A stretch of 64,000 nucleotides of DNA from the NCBI RefSeq assembly GCF_000369505.1, contig NZ_KB850055.1:1453511-1517510 (forward strand), given 5' to 3'. Shown one piece after another: positions 46,263 through 55,602 of the stretch. How positions within the stretch are numbered: position 1 is the stretch's first letter; each line of letters begins with the position of its first letter. This stretch comes from Acinetobacter sp. NIPH 298 (GTDB lineage Bacteria > Pseudomonadota > Gammaproteobacteria > Pseudomonadales > Moraxellaceae). The position numbers and the translations under genes are program-made. The notes beneath the pieces are model-generated. The model did not search any database and had not been told where the DNA came from. It was given only the letters and a program-made list of their open reading frames with translations.

Positions 46263-46556
46263 ATGTATAAAAAATCATATAAACTATTATTAGCATTCTC
46301 ATTAATATCAATTTCGACGATCAGTTTTGCAACGGGAACCATTCAAATCAATGGAAATATTGTTGAGGATACTTGTACAACCCATCACCACAACCCTGAT
46401 TGTGAGCGAATTAACGATTTATTCAAGAAAATAAGCAACCAATCAACATCTTTAGAAGATTTAAATAATCAATCACAGAAAAATAGTATAACTGAAATAA
46501 AAGTTGAGCCACTACCCGATCAAAGGAGTGCCATTATTATCGCAAGTTATTATTAA
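46263..46556 (+). CDS. Small secreted protein with fimbrial-subunit-like N-terminus
   Basis: A 97-residue protein with a signal peptide (LLLAFSLISISTISFATG, cleavage near Ala23). The mature N-terminus GTIQINGNIVEDTC matches the start of type 1 pilin subunits (G-x-I-x-F/I-x-G-x-I-V...C), including the first cysteine of the pilin disulfide. It then turns into a short helical region and has only one further cysteine (DCERI), so it is far too short for a pilin. No usher or chaperone genes are nearby. The DNA is very AT-rich and sits in the IS-scarred region, which suggests acquisition. Its function is unknown. Confidence 0.65.
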   Translation: MYKKSYKLLLAFSLISISTISFATGTIQINGNIVEDTCTTHHHNPDCERINDLFKKISNQSTSLEDLNNQSQKNSITEIKVEPLPDQRSAIIIASYY

Positions 46557-46584
46557 AGCAAAGGTTTAAATCATTATTTAAAAT

Positions 46585-46636
46585 TGATATGTGCTATTAA
46601 AAATAACATTTTAGCTTAATTTAATAGCACATCAAT
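46585..46636. repeat. Large inverted repeat in AT-rich DNA
   Basis: TGTGCTATTAAA (46590-46601) and TTTAATAGCACA (46620-46631) form a perfect 12-base inverted repeat, extended beyond a two-base bulge by TTGAT/ATCAA. It could be a terminator for the small secreted gene, although no T run follows. Confidence 0.6.
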
Positions 46637-46710
46637 CAAATCACTCACACTTTAGTTTGTAATAATATCTTGATTATTCAAAATAAAGATTTTATTAGCA
46701 ATAAAATTGA

Positions 46711-47031
46711 CTAATCAAAATCAAAACCGACCAAATGAGATTTTTCCCAGTGTTCATTCATCCGTTCTGAAATTTTTACTTTTGATAAATCCTCTTCTAC
46801 ATAAAACAACCGAGTTTCTTTATCTTTCTTTAGCAACATTAAATGGTAATTGATCAGGTTCTTCTTCATGGTCAAAGTGAAATCCCTGTTTGAATGGTCA
46901 ACTAAGTCCTGCTCTGCTTTCCTCACATCATCATGCTGAATTACCCAATTGAGCTGTACAGGGTCATTCAACTCTACTGGGACTACTAGTACCTCTCCAT
47001 CCTTAAATCCACCTAGATACGCTATTTTCAT
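46711..47031 (-). CDS. Hypothetical protein, 106 residues
   Basis: A small cytoplasmic-looking protein (MKIAYLGGFKDGEVLVVPVE at the start, KSHLVGFDFD at the end) that I do not recognise. It is mixed in charge, without a signal peptide or membrane helix, and could be one alpha/beta domain. It lies alone in the accessory stretch between the IS remnant and the tRNA, so it is likely part of the same variable DNA. Confidence 0.6.
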   Translation of the reverse strand: MKIAYLGGFKDGEVLVVPVELNDPVQLNWVIQHDDVRKAEQDLVDHSNRDFTLTMKKNLINYHLMLLKKDKETRLFYVEEDLSKVKISERMNEHWEKSHLVGFDFD

Positions 47032-47353
47032 ATTCTTCTCATTTTATTTGTTGTTCATATATTTATTAAATCACAAAACCATTCAACAGCAAATCAAAGA
47101 TGGATAAGCATTGAACCATCCTGACCTGATCGAATCCATATCCCAAGATAAAATGAAGTTTGGATGGCTTGAAAATGATCAAAACTGCACAATATTGTCT
47201 TTACTCAACACATGAACATCAGATAGAATCAGCTCAGTTTTGATTTTACACACTATTTTTAGTGATTTGATAAAATCATCTGCTTGTAATTTAAGTTAAA
47301 TTTGACTAAGATCAGGCAGCAATAAATCATACCAAATATGATTTAATCTTATA
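47032..47353. other. Intergenic region upstream of the tRNA
   Basis: About 320 AT-rich bases. A TTGACT at 47302-47307 is a plausible -35 box for the tRNA gene, with only a weak -10 (AATCAT) 17 bases further. No coding sequence or repeat is supportable. Confidence 0.45.
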
Positions 47354-47430
<77 letters not shown>

Positions 47431-47435
47431 AATAT

Positions 47436-47469
47436 TAAACCTTCTAAACTATACGTTTAGAGGGTTTTT
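47436..47469 (+). terminator. tRNA terminator
   Basis: AACCTTCTAAAC/GTTTAGAGGGTT (one G-T pair) with a short loop, followed by TTTTT, six bases after the tRNA. Confidence 0.85.
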
Positions 47470-47585
47470 CTACTTTATCACTATACTGTTATTGGATTTC
47501 GTTAGCCAATTACATCAACAAATCCTAAATATTCGGATATATATTTTCCTCAAAACTCATATTACACTGCTGACACGAAATTGTA

Positions 47586-48143
47586 ATGATGATAACCATG
47601 AGAAAAATTTTAGGAAAATCCATCTTTAAAGCAACAGGCTGGCAATACAATGTTGATCCAACAATTTTAGAAAAGAAGCAGGTCATCATTGGATTTGAAC
47701 ACTCGTCTAATCTAGATACCATCTTATCTCTTGCGTTGTTTGAGATTTTAGAACTAAAAATTCATACTTTAATCAAAAAAGAACTATTCAAAGGTCCTTT
47801 AAAACCAGTCTTGAAACGCCTCGGTGGAATTGCTGTTGATCGTAAAGCCAGCAAAGATATTGTGACGCAAATGGTTGAGCTTTTTAACCAGAACGACAGC
47901 TTCAACCTTGTGATCGCACCTGAAGCCACACGTGCTAAAAGTAGTCAAGAACGTAAACCTATTCGTACAGGTTTTTGGCATATCGCCAAAGCAGCCAATG
48001 TACCGATTATTTTGATGTACGCCAACCCACGTACAAAGCAAGGTGGAATCCTAGGTAAAATTTATCCAGCCGATCTACAACAAGACTTAGAACAAATTAA
48101 AGCACTTTATGCTGAATATGGAATAGACGTAAAAATTAACTAA
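47586..48143 (+). CDS. 1-acylglycerol-3-phosphate acyltransferase family protein
   Basis: A 185-residue PlsC-like acyltransferase that would transfer an acyl chain to a glycerol- or lipid-linked hydroxyl at the inner membrane. The catalytic H-x4-D is HSSNLD near residue 38, the second motif is GGIAVDRKAS, and the third is APEATRAKSS in place of the usual PEGTR. It lacks a clear membrane helix and is shorter than PlsC, like the small LPLAT-type paralogues. Several ATG codons near the start leave the exact beginning open (MMITMRK). Confidence 0.85.
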   Translation: MMITMRKILGKSIFKATGWQYNVDPTILEKKQVIIGFEHSSNLDTILSLALFEILELKIHTLIKKELFKGPLKPVLKRLGGIAVDRKASKDIVTQMVELFNQNDSFNLVIAPEATRAKSSQERKPIRTGFWHIAKAANVPIILMYANPRTKQGGILGKIYPADLQQDLEQIKALYAEYGIDVKIN

Positions 48144-48283
48144 GTAATCGCCCTTATTTGATCAATCTTTGAAGGTTGAGCAAGATTTTAGATTTGAATA
48201 TAGGGCCCGATAGTTTTCAACGAAACCATGGCTATGCTAATATTCAGTCACTTTTTGAGTTTTAATTTTTTGGAGTTACTTCC

Positions 48284-49033
48284 ATGGCGGGTCATTCAAA
48301 ATGGGCCAATATTAAGCATCGTAAAGCCAAACAAGATGCAAGTCGCGGCAAGGTTTTTACCAAATATATCCGTGAAATCGTAACTGCTGCGAGATTAGGC
48401 GGTCCTGATGCGGCAAGCAACCCCCGTTTGCGTGCTGTAGTTGAGAAAGCACTTTCAGTCAATATGACACGTGACACCATCAACCGTGCGATTCAACGCG
48501 GTGCTGGTGGTGACGATAATGATGATTTAAAAGAAGTGACCTATGAAGGTTATGGTGTTGGTGGCGTTGCTGTAATCGTAGAAACGATGACAGATAACTT
48601 AAACCGTACAGTGCCAGATGTCCGTCATTGCTTCTCAAAAACAAACGGCAACTTGGGTACTTCTGGTTCCGTTGCTTACATGTTTACTAAACGCGGCGAA
48701 ATTACTTTTGAAGATGTTTCTTTAGAAGACCAAATTATGGATGCAGCATTAGAAGCAGGCGCCGAAGACATCGAGGTTTCTGAAGATGAAATCTTAGTCA
48801 TCACAACACCAGAAAGTTTCGGTGACGTGCAAGATGCGTTAAGTGCTGCTGGCTTAAAGTCGGATAATGCAGAAGTTGTGATGAGCCCATCAACCAAAGC
48901 AGAAATCACAGACATTGAGCAAGCTAAGCTCATCATGAAAATGATTGATATGTTTGAAGATTTAGACGACGTTCAAAACGTTTATACCAATGTTGAATTC
49001 TCTGATGAAGTATTAGCTCAGCTAGATGCTTAA
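48284..49033 (+). CDS. yebC: YebC/PmpR family protein
   Basis: A 249-residue protein of the YebC family, described as a DNA-binding regulator and, more recently, as a translation factor relieving ribosome stalling at proline-rich stretches. [31 protein letters not shown] at the N-terminus, [25 protein letters not shown], and the long [14 protein letters not shown] segment are diagnostic. It is a single gene with a strong terminator. Confidence 0.95.
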   Translation: MAGHSKWANIKHRKAKQDASRGKVFTKYIREIVTAARLGGPDAASNPRLRAVVEKALSVNMTRDTINRAIQRGAGGDDNDDLKEVTYEGYGVGGVAVIVETMTDNLNRTVPDVRHCFSKTNGNLGTSGSVAYMFTKRGEITFEDVSLEDQIMDAALEAGAEDIEVSEDEILVITTPESFGDVQDALSAAGLKSDNAEVVMSPSTKAEITDIEQAKLIMKMIDMFEDLDDVQNVYTNVEFSDEVLAQLDA

Positions 49034-49048
49034 TCATTAGAGGATCAG

Positions 49049-49080
49049 AAAAAATGCATCTTTTTAGATGCATTTTTTTA
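49049..49080. terminator. Bidirectional terminator between yebC and the Lrp-type gene
   Basis: AAAAAATGCATC-N6-GATGCATTTTTTT, a perfect stem that overlaps the stop codon of the minus-strand regulator gene (49078-49080). Confidence 0.93.
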
Positions 49081-49548
49081 TAGCTTATTTAAAAGTTTAT
49101 AACAGTTAAATACATTGTATTCTTTGATCACAAAACTTGAATGTAAAGCAACTACACTATCAATCTTGCCGATACGCCGTAACAAGATTTCACTGTAGTC
49201 ATCCATATTACGTGCAACCAGTTCTAAAATAAAATCAGCACTCTGTCCTGTAACCAAAAAAGCATTCGTCACTTCTGGAATGTCTTCAATTTCGGCTAAG
49301 AACTTATCAAAAGTTTCGCTGTCATGTTTACTCAGTGAGACCTGCAAAAGAATATGCAAGCTAAAGCCTAATTTATTGAAGTTAATTTCTCGTTTAAGCT
49401 GCCCCATTACTTTTGATTCAATCAAGTTTTTTATACGGCGATGGACAGAACTTACCGATAGATTAATGCGTTCTGACAATTCATTCAGATTTACATCTTC
49501 ATGTGTCAAAACTTCAAGAATTTGTTTATCAAAACGATCTAGTTCCAT
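49078..49548 (-). CDS. Lrp/AsnC family transcriptional regulator
   Basis: A 156-residue feast/famine regulator. The N-terminal helix-turn-helix is RFDKQILEVLTHEDVNLNEL, then LSVSSVHRRIKNLIESKVM; the C-terminal RAM ligand-binding domain follows from FSLHILLQVSLSK to NVFNCYKLLNKL, with the usual VTGQSADFILEL turn. It likely senses an amino acid and binds DNA as an octamer. No metabolic gene is adjacent on the same strand to suggest a target. Confidence 0.9.
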   Translation of the reverse strand: MELDRFDKQILEVLTHEDVNLNELSERINLSVSSVHRRIKNLIESKVMGQLKREINFNKLGFSLHILLQVSLSKHDSETFDKFLAEIEDIPEVTNAFLVTGQSADFILELVARNMDDYSEILLRRIGKIDSVVALHSSFVIKEYNVFNCYKLLNKL

Positions 49549-49862
49549 TTCACCATCCTTTTTATATATTGAAAGATAAGAAAATACAGCCTTTCCGCCA
49601 TTATTCCTGTCTTTTTATTCTTTGCAAAGAACATTTGGTAAAAATTTCTAATCATTTCTATATTTAATATTTTTCTTATTGAAAAATACTCCTATCATTC
49701 AATAATTTCTCACTTTTGGCTATTTTTATCAAGATTTTTTCAATCGAGATCTTATCGTTAAATACTTATTTTCAAGCTAAACGATAAAAAAGAAAAACCG
49801 AGCTAATTGCTTAACTCGGTTTTATTTCAAATATGATCACTGTTAGCGTTAAGCAAAATGTA
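49549..49862. other. AT-rich intergenic region with an aroA-side terminator
   Basis: About 310 AT-rich bases upstream of the Lrp-type gene and downstream of tyrA-aroA, including the Lrp promoter region. Near its right end an inverted repeat (49793-49823, listed separately) terminates tyrA-aroA. Nothing else stands out. Confidence 0.55.
49793..49823 (-). terminator. Terminator of tyrA-aroA
   Basis: On the minus strand AAAACCGAG-N12-CTCGGTTTTTC forms a 9-base stem about 40 bases after the gene's stop codon. Confidence 0.75.
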
Positions 49863-52127
49863 TTATGGATTCACAACTTGTAAATCTAAGCCCGCAGTAT
49901 TTGCTAGTTCAGTAAACGTTGGGAAACTTGTTGCAACCGTTTCTGTACCCAGAATGGTAATCTCGCCTGAAGTACGTAAACCAGCAATACTAAAGCTCAT
50001 GGCGATACGATGGTCATGATGTGATTCAATCTCACCACCAGCGAAGATTGCTGACCAATCACCTGACTTACCTTTACCTTCGATAATGATGCCATCTTCA
50101 GTTGGTGTGCAATCAATCCCCATGACTTTCAAACCATCTGCCATCACTTGGATACGGTCTGATTCTTTAACACGAAGTTCTGCCGCACCAGTAAGAACGG
50201 TTTGCCCTTCTGCACAAGCAGCGGCAATAAATAACGCTGGGAATTCATCAATTGCTAAAGGCACTTGATCTTCAGGCATGTGAATACCTTTTAATGTTCT
50301 CGATCCTTTGATATGAATATCTGCAATCGGCTCACCACCAGCGATACGTTCATTTTCAACGCCGATATCTGCACCCATTTGCTTAAGGATTTCAATCACA
50401 CCCGTACGTGTTGGATTGATCCCCACGGCTTCTAGGACAACATCTGCATTTTCAGTAATTGCAGCGCCGACCATAAAGAATGCAGCCGAGGAAATATCTG
50501 AAGGTACTTGAATATCCGTACCCACTAATTTACCGCCACCAACGAGGGAAATTTTATTGCCCTCAGTTTTCACATCATAGCCAAAAGCACGTAGCATACG
50601 CTCGGTATGATCACGTGTAGGTTCAGGTTCAGTTACAGAAGTTTCACCTTCTGCCCACAAACCTGCCAATAAAATCCCTGATTTCACCTGAGCAGAAGCC
50701 ATCGGTAAGTTGTACTGAATGCCTTTTAACGCTTGGCTACCCGTAATACTGACTGGCGGTGTACCTTTCTCACCTGTGGTTTGGATTTGCGCACCCATTT
50801 CACGAAGTGGCTTGGCAATACGCTCCATCGGACGTTTAGACAACGATGCATCGCCCGTCATCACCGAATCAAATTTTTGCGCTGAGAGCATACCCGACAA
50901 TAAACGCATACTTGTACCCGAATTACCCATATACAATGCGCTTGCCGGCGCTTTTAAACCATGCATGCCCACCCCATGAATAGTGACTTCACCATTCTTA
51001 GGACCTTCAATGCTTACACCCATATCACGGAACGCTTGTAGGGTTGCTAAGGCATCTTCACCTTCCAAGAAGCCTGTAACGTGCGTTGTACCCTCGGCAA
51101 TTGCACCAAACATAATTGAGCGATGTGACACAGATTTGTCACCCGGTACAGTGAATTTACCTGAGAATTTTTTCTTTCCCGGTAAAATGCTAAATTGCTG
51201 TGTCACCTTATTTTTCTCCATCAAAGGTTTGTTGGCTAACATATGGTTGAAGTGTTGACGAGCGGCTTGGGCATGGCCAAGTAAACCCATCAACGCTTGA
51301 GAATCTTCTTGTTCGATCAAATTTTTTAAAACTGACAATTGCTGTTCAAAACCATCAACAGCATTCAAAATTGCAGTTTTATTGGCAAAGAAAATATCAT
51401 GCCACATCTGCGGATCACTGGCTGCAATCCGTGAGAAGTCTCTAAAACCGCCCGCAGCATAACGGAAAATATCTAAATTATCTTCACGATTCGCCAGTTG
51501 TTCCACCAAATTGAATGCCATCAAATGCGGTAAATGACTGGTATGTGCCAACACTTCATCATGCTTGGTCACATCCATACAAATCACTTCTGCTTTCGCC
51601 GCTGACCAGAGCTGAATCAGTTTCTCAACTGCCCAATCCGCACTACTTGGAAGTGGCGTCAAAATCACTTTATGATTTGCGAATAAATCAACTTTGCCCG
51701 CATGTACACCCGTATGTTCTGCGCCTGCAATCGGATGCCCCGGTACAAATCCAGCTGGTAGATTTTCACCAAAAACTGCTTTTGCAGCATCTACAACATT
51801 ACCCTTGGTGCTGCCAACGTCTGTGATGATGACATTTTCCGCAAGAAAAGGCTTGATCTGCTCAAGGACCATCTGTGTTGCCCGCACAGGAAGTGCGAGC
51901 ACAATTAAATCTGCCCCCTGAACTGCTTCCTCAGGATTTTCATAACCGTGTTGAATCAAACCCAATGCGAGTGCGTCTGCTAATGTTTTTTTTGAGCGCG
52001 TTGAAGCCACAATTTGAGCTGCAAGTTGTTCTGCCACAATCACACGCGCCAGACTAGAACCGATTAGCCCAAGCCCAATAAAAGCGACTTTTTTAAACAA
52101 TACTTTAGAAATAGGTGGTTGAGACAT
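49863..52127 (-). CDS. tyrA-aroA: Bifunctional prephenate dehydrogenase / EPSP synthase
   Basis: A 754-residue fusion of two aromatic-pathway enzymes. The N-terminal part is prephenate dehydrogenase (VAFIGLGLIGSSLARVIV, IITDVGSTKGNVVDA and GFVPGHPIAGAEHTG), which makes 4-hydroxyphenylpyruvate for tyrosine. From about residue 310 it is 5-enolpyruvylshikimate-3-phosphate synthase (TVPGDKSVSHRSIMFGAIAEG, MGNSGTSMRLLSG), which makes the chorismate precursor. The fusion is characteristic of Acinetobacter and some relatives. The frame opens at a TTG (52196), but the ATG at 52127 fits TyrA. It lies 75 bases after pheA in the same operon. Confidence 0.96.
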   Translation of the reverse strand: MSQPPISKVLFKKVAFIGLGLIGSSLARVIVAEQLAAQIVASTRSKKTLADALALGLIQHGYENPEEAVQGADLIVLALPVRATQMVLEQIKPFLAENVIITDVGSTKGNVVDAAKAVFGENLPAGFVPGHPIAGAEHTGVHAGKVDLFANHKVILTPLPSSADWAVEKLIQLWSAAKAEVICMDVTKHDEVLAHTSHLPHLMAFNLVEQLANREDNLDIFRYAAGGFRDFSRIAASDPQMWHDIFFANKTAILNAVDGFEQQLSVLKNLIEQEDSQALMGLLGHAQAARQHFNHMLANKPLMEKNKVTQQFSILPGKKKFSGKFTVPGDKSVSHRSIMFGAIAEGTTHVTGFLEGEDALATLQAFRDMGVSIEGPKNGEVTIHGVGMHGLKAPASALYMGNSGTSMRLLSGMLSAQKFDSVMTGDASLSKRPMERIAKPLREMGAQIQTTGEKGTPPVSITGSQALKGIQYNLPMASAQVKSGILLAGLWAEGETSVTEPEPTRDHTERMLRAFGYDVKTEGNKISLVGGGKLVGTDIQVPSDISSAAFFMVGAAITENADVVLEAVGINPTRTGVIEILKQMGADIGVENERIAGGEPIADIHIKGSRTLKGIHMPEDQVPLAIDEFPALFIAAACAEGQTVLTGAAELRVKESDRIQVMADGLKVMGIDCTPTEDGIIIEGKGKSGDWSAIFAGGEIESHHDHRIAMSFSIAGLRTSGEITILGTETVATSFPTFTELANTAGLDLQVVNP

Positions 52128-52202
52128 AAAAGATGTTTGCCTAATAAGACGATTTTGATATGGATAGATGTATAAACCATCTACCCACACGATCAAACAG
52201 AA

Positions 52203-53312
52203 TTATAAAACAGCGATTGGATAAGAACCGAGTACACGTAACTCTTTCACCATCGGACGAATTTCATCCAATGCCGCAGCCACATTTTCCTGATCAATAT
52301 GACCTTCTAAATCAATAAAGAACACATAAGCCCATTTTTCAGGCAGTGCTGGTCGAGTTTCGATACTGGTCAAGCTAATCTGATGCTTCGCAAATGGTGC
52401 AAGTATTTCTAATAGAGCACCTGCACGGTCGTGTGCTGAAATCAACAACGAGGTCTTATCATTGCCACTTTGAGGAATTTTCTCACGACCGATCACTAGG
52501 AAACGCGTTGTATTTTCAGGATTATCTTCAATATTGCTGTGCAAAATCTCAAGATTGTACATGCTTGCTGCGATATCAGACGCAATGGCAGCCGAGTGCC
52601 ATTCATTGCGGATACGACGTGCCGCTTCTGCATTTGAGTTTAAGGCTACACGCTCTACACCAGGATAATGTGCATCTAACCATTTACGGCATTGCGCCAA
52701 TGTTTGCTGATGCGCATAAATCTGTTTAATACTGTCTTTTCGAGTATTTTCAGAAACAAGAAATTGATGATGAATACGTAATTCAACTTCACCGATCACA
52801 TTTAGGGTCGATGCCTTAAAGCAATCAAGGGTATGGTTCACAATCCCTTCCGATGAGTTCTCAACAGGAACGACACCATAATGTGCGCTACCCGCTTCAA
52901 CTTCACGGAACACTTCATCAATTGTTGGTAATGGACGCACAATTGCATCTTGGCCAAAGTGTTTAAGTACGGCTGATTGAGTAAAGGTACCTTCTGGCCC
53001 TAAGAATGCAATACTTTGCGGTGCTTCGAGCGCTAAGCAAGCAGACATGATTTCACGAAACAACCGTGCCATGGTTGCATCAGATAAAGGGCCTTGATTG
53101 CGTTCCATTACTTTACGTAAGACCTGAGCTTCACGTTCTGGACGATAAAACAAAGGATTATCTTCGGCTGCAAACTTCGCTTTAGCGACAGTTTCTGCCA
53201 GCGTAGCGCGACGATTGAGTAACTCTTGGATTTGTTGATCAACACTATCAATATCGTTACGAATTTGTTCTAAATTGAGTGAAGTCGATGTGTTTTGTCC
53301 ATCGTTTACCAT
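52203..53312 (-). CDS. pheA: Chorismate mutase / prephenate dehydratase (P-protein)
   Basis: The bifunctional first branch enzyme for phenylalanine. From the ATG at 53312, which follows a GAGG, it is 369 residues. The chorismate mutase domain is LEQIRNDIDSVDQQIQELLN and RRATLAETVAKAK. The prephenate dehydratase domain is FLGPEGTFTQSAVLKHFG through VPVENSSEGIVNHTLD and TRFLVIG. The C-terminal ACT domain carries the ESRP-type feedback motif as SIETRPALPEKW. It is directly upstream of tyrA-aroA, so Phe and Tyr branch enzymes are co-transcribed. Confidence 0.95.
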   Translation of the reverse strand: MVNDGQNTSTSLNLEQIRNDIDSVDQQIQELLNRRATLAETVAKAKFAAEDNPLFYRPEREAQVLRKVMERNQGPLSDATMARLFREIMSACLALEAPQSIAFLGPEGTFTQSAVLKHFGQDAIVRPLPTIDEVFREVEAGSAHYGVVPVENSSEGIVNHTLDCFKASTLNVIGEVELRIHHQFLVSENTRKDSIKQIYAHQQTLAQCRKWLDAHYPGVERVALNSNAEAARRIRNEWHSAAIASDIAASMYNLEILHSNIEDNPENTTRFLVIGREKIPQSGNDKTSLLISAHDRAGALLEILAPFAKHQISLTSIETRPALPEKWAYVFFIDLEGHIDQENVAAALDEIRPMVKELRVLGSYPIAVL

Positions 53313-53527
53313 TGAATGCAGCCTCAGCAAAATCATCTATAAGAATGGATTACAATTCATCAATGAATTGTTCAATTCAGCTAGTATAACAAGACTTTCA
53401 CACATTAAACACGCTGAGTTTTAACTCTTTTACTATGGGATCAATATTCAAAAAAGAAGTCAATACAATCAAAACCCACCAAAAACAACAAAACAATCTT
53501 GTGATTTATATGTAAGAAAAATAAGAA

Positions 53528-54109
53528 CTATTCCGTTAGGATTGTATAGACATATAAATGGCGCAGAGACCGATCAACTGGGTTTCTAAGCGCATTTCGC
53601 ATGATGCTTTCCAATTGGAAACCAAGTCGTTCACATAACTTTCTCGCATCTTGATTTTCATGATCAACAAGAGCCTCTATACGTTTAAAATTATAACGCA
53701 CCTGTAAAACCTCAAGTAAGCGTTGTATCGCCTGCTTCATCAAACCTTGTTTATTGAATACGATGTTTCCCCAAAAACCAATTTCTAGTCTGGGGATCTC
53801 CCAACAGATGTTATGTAACCCAACCAAACCAATTAACCGTTCTGTTTTCTTATGTCGAATAACAAACACGACATCCTTATTTTTTGATAGGTTATCTTGC
53901 ACGTTCTGACAATATAATCTCGTGTTTTCTAAACTTTGTTTATTTAAGACCCAAGGAATTGTTGCGGGATACTTCTGCAAATGAGCTAAAGAATCTATGA
54001 TCGCCTCATATACATCGTTAGCATCTTCTTCACGCAATACATGTAAATAAAACTCTTCATTAGCGAGTGCTGAAATAAACTTCTGGTTTTGAAACAAGTT
54101 TATCCCCAT
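53528..54109 (-). CDS. GNAT family acetyltransferase (RimJ/RimL-like)
   Basis: A 193-residue N-acetyltransferase. FYLHVLREEDANDVYEAIID at the N-terminus, IGLVGLHNICWEIPRLEIGFWGN in the middle and the acetyl-CoA loop region (KQGLMKQAIQRLLEVL), then ALVDHENQDARKLCERLGFQLESIMRNA match the RimJ/RimL-like group that acetylates ribosomal proteins, antibiotics or small amines. The family's Q/R-x-x-G-x-G/A loop is only weakly kept (FNKQGLMK), so the substrate is unclear. It is on the same strand as the acyl-CoA dehydrogenase but separated by a terminator. Confidence 0.8.
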   Translation of the reverse strand: MGINLFQNQKFISALANEEFYLHVLREEDANDVYEAIIDSLAHLQKYPATIPWVLNKQSLENTRLYCQNVQDNLSKNKDVVFVIRHKKTERLIGLVGLHNICWEIPRLEIGFWGNIVFNKQGLMKQAIQRLLEVLQVRYNFKRIEALVDHENQDARKLCERLGFQLESIMRNALRNPVDRSLRHLYVYTILTE

Positions 54110-54130
54110 AAAATGATATTTTTAAATATA

Positions 54131-54161
54131 AAAAAAGTTGAATCAGATTAACTGATTCAAC
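54131..54161 (-). terminator. Terminator of the acyl-CoA dehydrogenase gene
   Basis: On the minus strand GTTGAATCAG-N5-CTGATTCAAC, a perfect 10-base stem, is followed by TTTTTTTA. Confidence 0.9.
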
Positions 54162-54209
54162 TCAATTTACACGTTTAAATCGCGCTTTAAAAGTCAATCT
54201 ATTCTTAAG

Positions 54210-55358
54210 TTAAGCTTTACCAATCAACCCACGCGCTACGATTTCTTTCATGATCTCGTTGGTACCACCGTAAATCCGCTGGATCCGCGCATCTGTAAAG
54301 AAGCGTGAAATTGGATATTCACTCATATAGCCATAACCACCGAAGAGTTGAAGTAAGTTATCAGCAACTTTCATTTGCATGTCTGTACTAAAACTCTTCA
54401 GTGCAGCTGCAGTTTCCACATCCAACTTACCTTCGTTATATAAAGCCACATTCTGATTGTAGAATGCTGCTGTCGCTAACTCATCAATTTTGGCTTGAGC
54501 CAACACAAAACGGGTGTTTTGGAACTGAGCAATTGCCTGACCGAACGCTTGACGTTCTTTTACATAAGCAGTCGCCAAATCAATTGCACCACGAATCGCC
54601 CCCAATGCCGTAGAAGCAATCGCTGTGCGCTCACGTGGTAATTCCTGCATCAAGTATGCAAAACCTGAACCTGCATTACCCAATAATTGATCTTTAGGTA
54701 CTTTGACATTGTCAAAGAATAACTCTGAAGTATCTTGAGAGTGCAGACCAATTTTGTCTAGGTTCGTACCTTTCTTAAAACCATCCAAATGCGTATCAAC
54801 CAACATTAAAGAGACACCTTTGGCACGTGCTTGAGGATCTGTTTTTACTGCAAGCACAACTACATCGGCATGCTGACCATTTGAGATAAAGGTTTTAGAA
54901 CCATTTAATAGATAATGATCATCTTGCAAAATCGCGCTGGTACGCATTGCTTGTAAGTCTGAACCAGCACCCGGTTCAGTCATACCAATTGCACCAACTA
55001 CTTCTCCAGATACCATTTTTGGTAGCCAATACTGCTTTTGTTCTTCAGTGCCAATATGTTGAATATAAGGTGCGGCGATTTCAGAATGACATGAAATACC
55101 TGTCGATAATGCACAATATCCCGCACGAGCAGACTCTTCAACCAACATGAGTGAATAATGTGTTGGAACACCATAACCACCATATTCTTCTGGTACATCT
55201 ACACAGAGGAAGCCATTTTCACCCAATAATGTCCAAACCGAACGTGGCATAAGTCCTTCACGTTCCCATTGTTCATAATGAGGTGCAATATGCTCACTCA
55301 TAAAACGTTTAAAGTTATCGCGGAAGAGTTCCAAATCTGCATCGTAAGCTAACATCAT
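54210..55358 (-). CDS. Acyl-CoA dehydrogenase
   Basis: A 382-residue FAD enzyme that introduces the 2,3-double bond into acyl-CoA. Family motifs are GVPTHYSLMLVEESARAGYC, GAIGMTEPGAGSDLQAMRTS (flavin contact), NGSKTFISNGQHADV, and the C-terminal RIYGGTNEIMKEIVARGL. The position of the MCAD-type catalytic glutamate (usually IYEGTNEI) is glycine, so the base must be elsewhere, as in isovaleryl- and long-chain-type enzymes where it lies in the RER segment; here LPRERTAIASTALGAIR supplies one. Acyl chain specificity is not visible. A good AAGGA ribosome site precedes the paired ATG codons. Confidence 0.92.
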   Translation of the reverse strand: MMLAYDADLELFRDNFKRFMSEHIAPHYEQWEREGLMPRSVWTLLGENGFLCVDVPEEYGGYGVPTHYSLMLVEESARAGYCALSTGISCHSEIAAPYIQHIGTEEQKQYWLPKMVSGEVVGAIGMTEPGAGSDLQAMRTSAILQDDHYLLNGSKTFISNGQHADVVVLAVKTDPQARAKGVSLMLVDTHLDGFKKGTNLDKIGLHSQDTSELFFDNVKVPKDQLLGNAGSGFAYLMQELPRERTAIASTALGAIRGAIDLATAYVKERQAFGQAIAQFQNTRFVLAQAKIDELATAAFYNQNVALYNEGKLDVETAAALKSFSTDMQMKVADNLLQLFGGYGYMSEYPISRFFTDARIQRIYGGTNEIMKEIVARGLIGKA

Positions 55359-55602
55359 TATTTCCTTTCGATTTCATTTTTCTTAAAAAATTACTCCGCA
55401 GCCATGCTAATGATTTTTAAGCGTACTGTCATGTTCCTTTTACATCAAATCACTAGACTTATTCGGTCAATTATTTTAATTGCAATCATGTAAATTGAAG
55501 CACAATTGCTTAATGATTAAACAGCTCAACTTATTTTTTACGCTAAACACTCCACTTTTATGTCATATTAATTTTACTCCTAGCGATGACTTCAATCTGA
55601 CC

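Noticed and set aside
47110..47210. A 33-codon open stretch reading LNHPDLIESISQDKMKFG
   Set aside because: It has no ATG, follows a stop directly, and matches nothing I recognise; too short to call.
54210..55358. Acyl-CoA dehydrogenase inactivated by loss of the MCAD-position glutamate
   Set aside because: Isovaleryl- and long-chain-type enzymes naturally place the catalytic glutamate elsewhere, and a suitable RER segment is present, so no defect is implied.
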